Origin: Atriophallophorus winterbourni | Lineage: Eukaryota; Platyhelminthes; Trematoda; Plagiorchiida; Microphallidae | Length of the DNA stretch: 64,000 nt | Reading direction: 5' to 3' | Assembly: GCA_013407085.1 (NCBI GenBank) | Contig: JACCGJ010023095.1 | Location: 1 to 64,000, forward strand | In this document: positions 12,002 to 22,034 of the stretch, in pieces | How positions within the stretch are numbered: the stretch's first letter is position 1 | Layout: every line of letters starts with the position of its first letter | The notes under the pieces: model-generated | Told to the model about the DNA's origin: nothing | What the model saw: only the letters and a program-made list of their open reading frames with translations | Database searches by the model: none | Position numbers and translations under genes: made by a program

Positions 12002-12042
12002 GTAACGTTTCACTTCTGGCACGGAATCTTCGTCAGACCAAT
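12002..12042 (-). ncRNA. hammerhead-like motif, CUGACGA type, left arm
   Basis: The minus strand reads GGTCTGACGA, then a stem II region closing on CCAGAAG, then TGAAACGTTACCC. Position 7 of CUGANGA is free in hammerheads, so CUGACGA is acceptable. Stem II is imperfect here. Confidence 0.55.
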
Positions 12043-12667
12043 GGTGATAGTCAGGACAGGGAACATGATTAAATAGTAGTCAACCCACCACCACTTATTT
12101 GACCTTACCGCTAAACAGCCTATAGTACGCCTACAGTGTGTCGCGTCTCGTGGGAATGACCAGGATCAGTGGTCTATTTTCATCACAGTGTGTATCCACA
12201 TCAATATGATAGATGTGAACACGGTCAAGGTCAGTTGACACAGCTGCCCACATACGTTAAAGTACATAACTAACGGGGCTAAGGCTATTTTTTGAACAAA
12301 AACAAAAATCTAATTAACTAGTAGGTATAAAGTGAATAAAAACAATTTACTTTCGATTCAGTGACGAGCGCCAGAATGTGGAGATTTCTGCTCCATCCAC
12401 CTTATTGACCGCCAGTCGACCTGCCTTGGCAATTTCGACCGCATCCACATGTAGGCGTTCACTATACGGTTTAATACCGCGTCTCATTACTGCCACATTG
12501 TCTAGATCGACGCACACACACTGTGAGGAAAACGGACCACTGATCCTGGTCATTCCCGCGAATGGTGACACATTGTAGGCGTACTATAGGCTGTTTAGCG
12601 GTAAGGTCAAATAAGTGGTGGTGGGTTGACTAATACTTAATCATGTTCCTGTCCTGACTATCACCCT

Positions 12668-12709
12668 TGGTCTGACGAAGCTTCTGTGCCAGAAGTGAAA
12701 CGTTACCCC
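12668..12709 (+). ncRNA. hammerhead-like motif, CUGACGA type, right arm
   Basis: It reads GGTCTGACGA, stem II GCTTCT/AGAAGT around GTGCC, then GAAACGTTACC. Stem I GGT/ACC is short and stem III is ACGT without a loop. The predicted cut is after GTT. It is better preserved than its partner in the left arm. Confidence 0.6.
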
Positions 12710-13013
12710 AAAACAACTCTAACCGATTGCACTCAAATTTCTTTGCATTATGAATGCACGATCGGTCCCAAATATATTCCAATCGATTGCTGTTTAAAGT
12801 ATGTTTCATTCCAAATAACAACTTTTTCTCTGCCAGTGTGTTCACTTCAGATCATTCTCATGTTAACCTCAACGGTTTGTAACACGCTTAGCCTCCCCAT
12901 TCAACGGGTGCAATGACCTCGCTGGTTGTATGCCGTGGTCTGTACTTTTATTTAAGGTTATGTCTAAATCAAACGTAGGAGCAGCTGAAATCTCGTAGGC
13001 ATGACCTGGATCA

Positions 13014-14069
13014 GTGGTTCATTTGTCTAACACTGCAAGTTTACATGGTGAAGGTCAGTTGACATTTTTGTCAACAATATTAAAAATACATTTAACAACA
13101 GAATGGAATCTTTATCGGCCTAAACAAGTTCTATTATCCATTTATATGGCAACAACAAATCAGAACACTTTCATTATTCTAAATAAACTACGAAAGTTGG
13201 AATCCGAATTAGACGAAATTCGGAAGAATAATTCTTTTGTTACTCAAGTTTGCAAAAGCTTTGCAACCATTGACTATCCTTTACAATGATAATTCAAACA
13301 TCGATAAGGATATTCTTCAACGAACTAACAAGTTCGTTTAATCAATTTGTAGCGAAATTTATCAAAGAGACTTGAGATCCAAAAATCTTATACTATTTAA
13401 TATAGATGACAGTTACTCTTTACACGATCTGCAAACAACCATCTGTTCCACTTACGGCTTCTCATTCGATTGCGCTTCGATTAAGCGCTTGAGGAAAATT
13501 AAGCCTACGAAGTGTTGCCCAATCTTATTACAACTCATTAACAATAGCCTTGCATCACACATCTTAGACCATAAAGATGTTTTCAAATCGATTCCCAGAT
13601 TTAAGAATGTCTTTATTAAACCTGATCTCACGCCAATTTAACGGAGATTTAGGTACAATAAGCATACTGTGACTACTCAATTTTCTACCGTATCTTCAAT
13701 CAATGGAATAGAAACGATGGAATTGGATGAGGTGCCACAAGAGTTAAATGCACCTCCAACTTCGCTTTCTTCAGTCAATAATTCACCACAGCCCATTATC
13801 CCATCCAAAATTATCCCATCTACTCAGTCTAGGAAAAGCACCATATTGCCCAAGCTTCGACAAACTAGCGCCTTATTGACCCACCAACTTCTAATATGAA
13901 TTCTTCAAATTTTGACAATAGAAATACTCCTAACTTTAGTCGACGTATAATGCTTGATCTATTAGATCGGAACTTGTCGTGGCAATTCCATCGACCGAGT
14001 TCACAGTACCTTAGCCCATTTTTGAATTATTACAATCCATCACCGCATTTTTTAACCATAATAGCTGGT
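13014..14069 (+). mobile_element. LINE ORF1 region, split from its ORF2 by a BEL insertion
   Basis: Frames around 13149-13660 encode an ORF1-type protein: a short coiled coil (LNKLRKLESELDEIRKN), then RSKNLILFNIDD and CASIKRLRKIKPT, as in the RRM-like domain of non-LTR ORF1 proteins. A Ser/Pro-rich tail follows to 13900. Stops and frame changes break it. The element resumes at 18487 after the LTR element, so both blocks are one older insertion. Confidence 0.6.
14065..14069 (+). repeat. target-site duplication CTGGT (left)
   Basis: CTGGT stands immediately before the TG that opens the 5' LTR and recurs directly after the CA that closes the 3' LTR at 18482-18486. Five bases is the usual BEL/Pao target duplication. 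Confidence 0.9.
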
Positions 14070-14560
14070 TGTAAATGACGAAATTTTTGTGGAAAATTCA
14101 TTTTTATTTTCTGTTTGAACAATTGGATTCTTCTTAATTCTCAACAATTTTATCTTACATTGTTTTGTGTACATATTTTCTTTATCCGCTTTTATACCCC
14201 GTTTTGTTTTACTGAATTAGTTTATATTGCTTGGCTGCCATTAAATTCCACATATTTTTGCACGTATTATTCGGAGAAAACAGGGACGATTGTTCACCAT
14301 TGTATTGGTAATTTTATTCCTTTGCATTTATCATTTGACAGTCTATCTTGTCAGCATTGGCTGAACTTATTGTTGTCATTTGGAACCTTTGAGCATTTTT
14401 GGCTCACAACATTTGTACAACCCGGTACATTTGAGGTTTATCCATTGTTATTGTCTATTAATCTTGTTAATAGAACCGTAGTAAACTCGAATCATTGTTT
14501 TGGATTTTCGAAATAAGAAACGGGTGGTCTACGCGTTAAACAACGACTTTAGTCGATACA
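14070..14560 (+). repeat. 5' LTR
   Basis: It opens tgtaaatgacgaaattt and ends cgataca. It differs from the 3' LTR by scattered substitutions and a one-base length change, which suggests an insertion that is not recent. A reading frame inside it (14115-14516) recurs in the other LTR and is not taken as a gene. Confidence 0.92.
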
Positions 14561-14776
14561 GTTCTCAACTCGGTTTGTTCTATTTGGAGGAAAAGAAAAT
14601 TGAATTGCTCAATTGGAAACGGTCAATTTGGATCGCCTGCATAATTGAACGAGGATCAACTTGAATCTTTGTGCCGCTATTCTATTTTGTTTCAATCTTG
14701 GTGACGTCCCTTGTTTTTCTGTGTTTTATATCTTTGTTTTTTGCATTAATTGATAATGCGTAAGTAATCGAAACGG

Positions 14777-15556
14777 TTGAAACCTACTGGGAAACATGTT
14801 GATAGTAATTGTAATGACACTGCTGGTTCCGCCTCACGTAGCTGTTGCATGTCGCCTTTAGGTAGTTCTAATTTAGAACCTAAACCTGAACAGTCTATGC
14901 GTGAGTTACAACAGGATTTAGTGATAGCGAAGAAAATGATAGCTCGCTTGTGCCGATCCAACGACAATCCGGTGTCTAATTTTCCTTTCGCTGATCGTCA
15001 ACTTGAATCGGAAGTGGCCAAAGCGCCACAGAGAATCGTGAACGATTCTGCTTCACTGCCAAAGGTTGAGTTATCATCATTTGATGGTAATCCAGTGGAC
15101 TATTGGAAATTTATAAGGCAGTTTGAATGCCATGTGGAATTAAAAACTAGTGATTCTGGTCAGCTTTTATTGTACCTCACATATTATTGCCGAGGTAAAG
15201 CTCGAAATGCGATTGACGCTTGCGTGATGTTGCCGCCTGAAGAAGGTTATAAAAGAGCACGCAGCATTCTAAAGGATATGTTTGGCCTACCTCATGTTGT
15301 TGCACGCTCGTTATTGAATGAGATGCTGAGTGAAGCAACACGGGTAAGAAGCACTTCCGATAGTCTGCCGAACCTCGCCTTGAGAATGGAAAATTGCAAA
15401 ATTGCTTTGAAGCAAATGGGCTGTGAAGCAGATTTTAATTCTGCAACCACCTTGGAAAGGTTGTTAAGTGTTCACCTGTCGCCTTACAGCATCAGTGGGC
15501 TGATGCGGCGGATCAACTCAGCATGGATGGTCACGGAGTCACCTTCGAGCATCTGA
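14777..15556 (+). pseudogene. BEL/Pao Gag
   Basis: A 259-residue frame. After a Ser-rich start comes the Pao Gag core: LPKVELSSFDGNPVDYWKF, then LLYLTYYCRGKARNAID, GYKRARSILKDMFG and LERLLSVHLSPY. It would assemble the particle. The start codon is not certain, since coding sense begins near the 5' LTR. A break at 15557-15735 with stops separates it from the zinc-knuckle region. Confidence 0.85.
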
Positions 15557-15735
15557 CACAATTTGTGTCACGGCGTGCACGTATCGCAAGGAGCAGATTT
15601 GGGCAGCTGCTTGAAACAACTAGCTTAAACACGTTTAATTAATAACCTCGTGCATACCCAAATGCGAGGAGTGGTTTCCAAACCACTGAGAAAAGAAACG
15701 TTTTTGCTACCACTAGTGATGTAAGGCCTAGCTTA

Positions 15736-16527
15736 GTGTGTTGCATTTGCCAGGCCTCTCATGAGTTGAAAAATTGTCCGAAATTTATTGAATCGGATGT
15801 CAAGTCACGCTGGGAAATCGTCGGGCGCAATTGTCTTTGCTTTGTATGTATGCGACCGTCACATGGCGCTGTGTCATGTAACTACAAGCCGTGGGGCACT
15901 GCCGAAAATAGCGGTAAACGACACCACACACTTCTACATTTCAACCACGATGCAGAGAAACCGTCTACGAATATTCATTGCAGCCATGCGGCAATTAGTG
16001 CCAAAGTGTTCTTAGGCTCTATACCCATCAAGATCGAGACTCCGACTGGGCTTATAAATGCTGTAGCCTTATTGGATAGTGGGTCTGATACCACTTTGAT
16101 TCTCGAGGACTTTGTTGAGCAATACAAGATGCCTAATTGTCCTGCGCAAGTTTCGTTCACAACTTTGGGGCATCAACGTAAACTTTCTTGTGCCCGTGTA
16201 GCCTCCAAAATACACTCGTTTGACGTCAGTCAAGTAATCAATGTTGCAGAGGCTTGCACAGTGGAAACTTTGCCGCATGTATCGCAATGTTCGATAATGA
16301 ACTTGAGTGTAAGGCCTGCATATTTAAAGGACGTTGATTTGGATGTGAGTGATCAGCCTGTGACTGTGCTGATAGGTTGTAATGTTCCTAAAGCACATTG
16401 GGCTTTGGAACAGCGATTAGGAGGCAGAGGCCATCCATTTGCAACGAAAACGTTATTGGATTGGATTTTGCAAGACCGAATGCCGAACCTCAGAGGACAT
16501 CGTCTGTTTGAATACTTTTCTGGATAA
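15736..16527 (+). pseudogene. BEL/Pao zinc knuckle and aspartic protease
   Basis: It begins with a Cys-rich knuckle (CCICQASHELKNCPKF) and CLCFVCMRPSH. A retroviral-type aspartic protease follows at ALLDSGSDTTLI, where the catalytic DSG is present. The frame continues to HWALEQRLGGRGHPFATKTL, the segment that in complete elements leads into RT. It then runs into a stop where RT should start. Confidence 0.85.
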
Positions 16528-16559
16528 AAAGTCAATTGATGAATGTAACAACCGTCAAT

Positions 16560-17746
16560 GCAATGCAGAAATATCCGCAGATGGAAATAAACGAACGCGT
16601 GATGACAAAAAAGCATTGTCAACATTGTTACGAATGGGAGGTTTTCGCTTGACAAAGTGGATTTCCAATGACCGTATGTTACATGATGATGTGCCTGCGG
16701 ATGACCGGGCATCTAATGTACGCGCCATTAGCCAAGATAAGCTACCGATGGAAAGAATGCTGGGTGTTAAATGGGATGCAGCCACAGACGAAGTTGCGTT
16801 TGATCTAAATCTTGCAAAACGCCCAACAACGAAACGAAGTTTATTGTCAGCAGTCATTAGTTTGTACGACCCACTTGGCTTGATGAGTCATTGGATATTC
16901 CATGGAAAAGAATCGCTACAACGTTGTTGCGGAAAACCTTTGGGTTGGAAGGATCTGATGTGTGATGATCTTCAGCTGGTGTGCGATAAGTGGATCAACA
17001 GCATGCATCCGATCAAAGATTTATGTGTTCAACGACGAATTAGCGAAGTAAATGAAAGTATGACATCCTTAAATCTACACGTCTTCAGTGATGCCTTTAA
17101 ATCTGGCCATGGCGCTGTTGCATATGGACGTTCATATAGTGATTCAGTCATGTCGCCGGTTCACACTCTGTTTTCGAAATCTCGAGTGAATCCTTGGAAG
17201 ACAGTATCGATTCCTAGGTTGTAATTGTCTGCAGCGGTTCTTGCGTTACGTATATATCTATTACCAAAATCCGCTTTTGGTGAACTTGTTAAAAACATTA
17301 ACTTTTGGATTGATTCGATGACCGTTTTGTATTATATTACCAATCAAACTAGTCGTTTCTTAACGTTCGTAGCGAATCGCTTGACGTTCGTACACGAATA
17401 CACGATACCATGCCAGTGGAGGCATGTTGGTACCCTATCTAATCCAGTTGCTGCTACGGAATTTTATCGATTACAATTCCGGGTGAATGACTCAGACTTT
17501 CTAATACAAACCATCGGTGTGTGGCCGGAAGTTGATAATCCACAGCGCACCGAGCAGGCTGAATTTAAGCGTGCCATTTGTAAAATAACGTCAATGGATT
17601 CGAAACGAGGAATAGACATCATTCGTCCTCGGTTATCTAGTTGGAAAAGGCTTTTACGCTCAATTTCGTGTCTGGATGAAACTCAAGAAGACGAATGCCC
17701 GGAGGCTGGCGTGGTGGCGCAAATAGGGCAAGCTCGAACTTCTTGA
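16560..17746 (+). pseudogene. BEL/Pao RT C-terminus and RNase H
   Basis: It starts abruptly in the RT thumb region (MGGFRLTKWISND), so the fingers and palm with the catalytic aspartates are deleted. KRSLLSAVISLYDPLGL is the typical BEL connection, then HVFSDAFKSGHGAVAYG marks RNase H. A TAA at 17222-17224 interrupts the frame, which then continues in phase with LSAAVLALRIY, FWIDSMTVLYYI and FVANRL. The sequence stops short of integrase. Confidence 0.85.
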
Positions 17747-17989
17747 TGGTCCAGGAGCAAAGCTGGAGGATGTGGTGAGTCTACGTTTGGCAAACGTTTT
17801 CTCTATAAAAAGCCACATATGTCCAGTGATAGCAATGCGATGTGGCGTGTGTGACTCGCCACTCAATAAAGTCACTTGCCGTTTGTCTTGCGTTTTTTGG
17901 GGTAAATATTGGAGAAGTTGGGTAGGGAGGTGGAACCAATCAGTTAGTTTCATTCAGAACACCAGGTTCAAAAGGAATTTGGCGGGAGG

Positions 17990-18481
17990 TGTAAATGACG
18001 AAATTTTTGTGTAAAATTCATTCTTATTTTCTGTTTGAACAATTGGATTCTTCTTAATTCTCAACAATTTTATCTTACATTGTTTTTGTGTACATATTTT
18101 CTTTATCCACTTTTATACCCCGTTTTGTTTTACTGAATTAGTTTATATTGCTTGGCTGCCATTAAATTCCACATATTTTTGCACGTATTATTTGGAGAAA
18201 ACAGGGACGATTGTTCACCATTGTATTGGTAATTTTATTCCTTTGCATTTATCATTTGGCAGTCTATCTTGTCAGCATTGGCTGAACATATTGTTGTCAT
18301 TCGGAACCTTTGAGCATTTTTGGCTCACATCATTTGTACAACCCGGTACAGTTGAGGTTTATTCATTGGTATTGTCTATTAATCTTGTTAATCGAACCGT
18401 AGTAAGCTCGAATCATTGTTTTGAATTGTCGAAATAAGAAACGGGTGGTCTACGCATCAAACAACGACTTTATTCGATACA
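17990..18481 (+). repeat. 3' LTR
   Basis: A copy of the 5' LTR with the same TG and CA ends, followed by the CTGGT target duplication at 18482-18486. Confidence 0.92.
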
Positions 18482-20900
18482 CTGGTCCCTTGACACCCAT
18501 TGCCCATATTTAAACTCATTTCACACTTATTCTTCTATCTTCCCTTACTCAAACATGAGAAATTTTCCAATCCATCCACGAAAGTTTTCAACATGAACCA
18601 ACCTGCGCCGCATAATAATCAATTACATAATAAACCATTCTCTAATCATGGCCACCCATCTCTTCAATTTATTCTTATTATTGCTCTATCCATAACTAAA
18701 GAGATATTACCTTTACGTGGAAATCTTCTTTTTAACCCCGCTGATATTATTCTAATAACTGAATCTTGGAAAAAAAGGAACAATCAGATTGTGAACTTTC
18801 GATTCCAAACCATCACATCATTAGGGAAGACCGCGTTTTAAAACGTGGAGTAGGATAACTTGTTTATGTTCATTTTAACCTCCAGGCAAACATCATCATT
18901 TTGACCTGCCTACACTTAACCGGGTTGAAAGTACTGATATAAATATTAATTCTCTTTCCAATGCTTTCAAACTATTAGGTTATACACAGTTTGTTGATAA
19001 ACCAACGCGTAAGAACAATATTCTTGACCTTCTCGTCACTCCGAATATCACACCTTCTGGCTTGAACGTATCTCCATCATTTTTAACGGCGATCATAATA
19101 TTATATCTTTCGAATTGAGTTGCAATAGTATAATGACTAGTGTTAGAAAAACACTATTAATTAGTCACCTAGACTGGAAAACCTTTTGAAAATCTCACTA
19201 AAAACAACGATTAACCTGAATTTTTCCTTTCTGATATTTTTAATGTAATCTCAGAAATCTTTAAGAATAAACTAGCTGAGTTACTACAGAAATCTACTAC
19301 TAGACATGCTAAACGCTCCAAACTGAGTAAAGCAAATAAGTTAGAAAAGCGTTTTGCTTATTTGACTTCATGTGCTCGTAATAAGCATGACATCTCTTCT
19401 TTTCTGTGCGTACGAACTCTGAAACACTAGTACAAATTGTGAACCGCAAACTGATTACTGATGAGTGTATTGCTCTCAAATCCAGTGAAAAGCAGAAAGC
19501 ATTATCTAAATTAATGAAAACTAGGACATCGGGAATTTCAGATAGCATTAACAAAACATACACAAAATCAACTTTTTAATGATTGCACAGTAGTAACTAA
19601 GCCTTTCTTGTATTTTTCAGTGCTTCGTATAATAACAAATCTTATCTAGAGGTCATCACACAACCTTCACGCAATACGTTAAACACCTTTACAATTAAAC
19701 TCTCTGACATACGTAAATTTTGTAATCAAGTTGCAATCTCCTACAAACCTGACGAAACAGGTTTCGTACCAGCGATTTGCAAAATGGGATCTGAAGACTT
19801 CTTCTTACTACTTAATCTCTTTAATGCATCTATCAAATCAGGAACCTTCTCCTTAGAATGGAAACATTCAGTTTTTATTCCTCTCACCGCCTTGGTGAAG
19901 AGAAACCCTTTCAGTCACAGCTACAAATTCTGGGACCAAAGGACGGCTTGGAAAACATCGGACGTACATTCGCATACGACGAGGATACCAAAGAAAAATG
20001 AACCAACTTTGGCAGTGGTGGGCGCTCCATTAAGGCTTTCCACAGACAGAAATTCTGGACGCTCGATTGGCTTATCCCTCGGCGGCGCGATCGTCTAGGA
20101 TATCCAAATTACAATAAGAAAAAACGCTTTGGCAGTGGTGGTTGCTTCTCTGCAGCTTTCCACCGAAAGAAATTCTGGACGCTCGATTGGCTCGTTAGGC
20201 ACATACTGTCCTGTGCAAACTGAACTGAACTGAACTGATCATAAGTTCGGATCACTACAAACGGTTACCAATTATTGGCCCATTCATCACATACCGTTTA
20301 TAGCTAGAATAGTTGAGAAGATTGTCATGCAGGCCACCCTGGCATACCTGACACCAAACTACTGCATATCAAATCAGCACGCATTTCTTAACAGATAATT
20401 GTACATCACTTGTCAACTACAATTTTTAAATTACGTAACACAATCACCAGATCAAGGCCTCAGAGTCAGAGTTGTATTCATTGATATTACTGAAGCCTTT
20501 TACAGGGTCCCGCCAAATCTACTCCGGCCAAATTATCTGCCGTAGGCATTACTGAAAACCTACTTGAATTTGTTCTAACATGTACAACGCCTGAGTTATT
20601 CTCCTTCTTTGAGCCTCTATTTGGAATAATTCGTACAAATTTTGGGTAATTTATTCTGTAAAGATGTATTTCTACTAGAGGGCGTCACCGTACGGCTACC
20701 AAAATTATTATAAATTCAGCCAAAAATTTATTAAGGAACGTCTAATTTATTCAGGATTTACCTCAATTCAGATCCGGCGATCAACTATTCAATTGGAGGC
20801 AAACAATGAACCGCGCGAAAAACCACAATAATGTGAAACTTAGTCAAATGTTCCCAATGTAAGACTGACAAGTCTCTGGAATAATCAGCCTCAGAAGAGT
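18482..20900 (+). mobile_element. decayed LINE ORF2, continuation of the 13.0-kb element
   Basis: NPADIILITESWKKRNNQI and the following FQTITSLG at 18735-18830 are an endonuclease start. LDLLVTPNI lies near 19025. RT pieces include DETGFVPAICKMG (19750-19795), SNQHAFL (20370-20390) and VVFIDITEAFYRV (20470-20510), a motif A with I-D-I. Stops and frameshifts are frequent. A SINE-like repeat is inserted at 19877-20240. Confidence 0.65.
19877..20240 (+). repeat. SINE-like repeat W, with a doubled 3' half
   Basis: It shares 'ctctcaccg..gtgaagagaaac' at the start, 'ttggcagtggtggg', 'agaaattctggacgctcgat' and a tail of ctgaa repeats with copies at 24880 and 26985. Here the central part occurs twice (about 20005 and 20130). 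It is non-coding and inserted in a decayed LINE RT. Confidence 0.75.
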
Positions 20901-22030
20901 ATCGCTTGCATGACGGTAGGTCCGTTCAAAATAGGTTGAACTGCCTCGTGGAAAGATTTTTTCCTGAATTCTTCACTCGAATTGCGTGTAACCTAGCGAC
21001 TAATTTAACGTGAGTTTTTTAATATTTTAAGTTTTATACTCATTTTAATATGATCCGAAGAATTAAAACTGTGAAAAACACGAATAAACGAAAATTGCAA
21101 TTTTAAGAACAAAGTTAGACTTTGTAGTGGATAACTATAACAGCAAAATGTTATAGTAAAAATGGACAAAGGAACAAACTGACGGAGAGTAAAAATCCAA
21201 TGTCCAATGCAAATATTCACACACAAAATTATTCCAGCTCCGAACTCCGGTGTGTCGCATTGATCGGCAATTATAATTGGCGAAGCTGAAAAATGCGGCG
21301 ACACGTCAATCTTGCTGCTAACAGTCGTGATTCACAAACATGCAGCCCGACAGCACCAGCGAACCAAGCAGAAGACAAACGCGCGCGAACAAAGTATATT
21401 GTCAATTAATCAGTATTTACAAAATGCGATACAGAGGATGAGTAACACCAACTCATTTAACGAACGAACGATCAATAGTAGATGAGTGATAAGGACAAGA
21501 AGGAATCGATAGATCGATATGGCAACATTGATTATCAGAACAAAATGATAATTTCTAAATTAATGGATAAAAATCGTACAAAAATAAGTATGTACAAGTC
21601 GCTGATTGAAGCAAGCATCGGCGGAAACGGAAATATATTTGAAAAAAAGTGAAATTACAAGTTGCTACAAATTCACAGCCACTGTTTCATATCGTTCGTA
21701 CACCGAAACACGATATCAAAATACAGAATCACATAACGAGCATATAATATTTTTTGATTGAATACACAAATTCCTTTACAGCTGATCTATCACCGGTTTG
21801 AAGTTAAGAAACTGTCTACAATTTCCCAGATGTAGCTATAAATACATGCGTGTCGAATGGATGGTCTGGATAAATCTTGACTTATAATCGCATATAGCAT
21901 ACGCCGAGAATATCTAATGCCAAAAGAATCAACTTTAGCTGTAGTAGGAGACCCTTTGAAGCTTTTGACACTGCATTGGCTTATCAGCCATTTCATAACG
22001 ACTCAGCTTAGAAGCGCGCGTATCCAGTGC
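20901..22030. other. no gene recognised; possible CR1 leader
   Basis: Mostly AT-rich. A worn relative of repeat W is visible near 21930-22005. The remainder may be the leader of the CR1 element that follows, but I cannot support this by homology. Confidence 0.35.
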
Positions 22031-22034
22031 CACT

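Larger units (their letters stand above)
11740..12990. repeat. large inverted repeat with CUGACGA hammerhead-like motif in each arm
   Basis: The arm at about 11960-12190 is the reverse complement of about 12530-12765, with scattered differences. The central spacer is 12191-12529. Outside the arms a direct repeat is present: 'gtgtgttcact' followed by 'catgttgacctcaa' at 11818 and again at 12836. Paired inverted copies of a non-coding retroelement terminus, as in Penelope pseudo-LTRs, would explain this. TIRs of a DNA transposon are an alternative, but no transposase is seen. Confidence 0.65.
14070..18481 (+). mobile_element. BEL/Pao LTR retrotransposon, internally deleted
   Basis: It has two ~491-bp direct repeats (14070-14560 and 17990-18481), each opening TG and closing CA, and exact CTGGT target duplications. 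Between them lie Gag, protease, an RT C-terminal part and RNase H of the BEL/Pao type. The RT catalytic core and the whole integrase are missing, so it could move only with help from a complete relative. A purine-rich stretch (GGCGGGAGG) just before the 3' LTR fits the polypurine tract. Confidence 0.93.

Noticed and set aside
14115..14516. Open frame of 133 residues, with a counterpart at 18192-18437
   Set aside because: It lies inside both LTRs and is not conserved in length between them.
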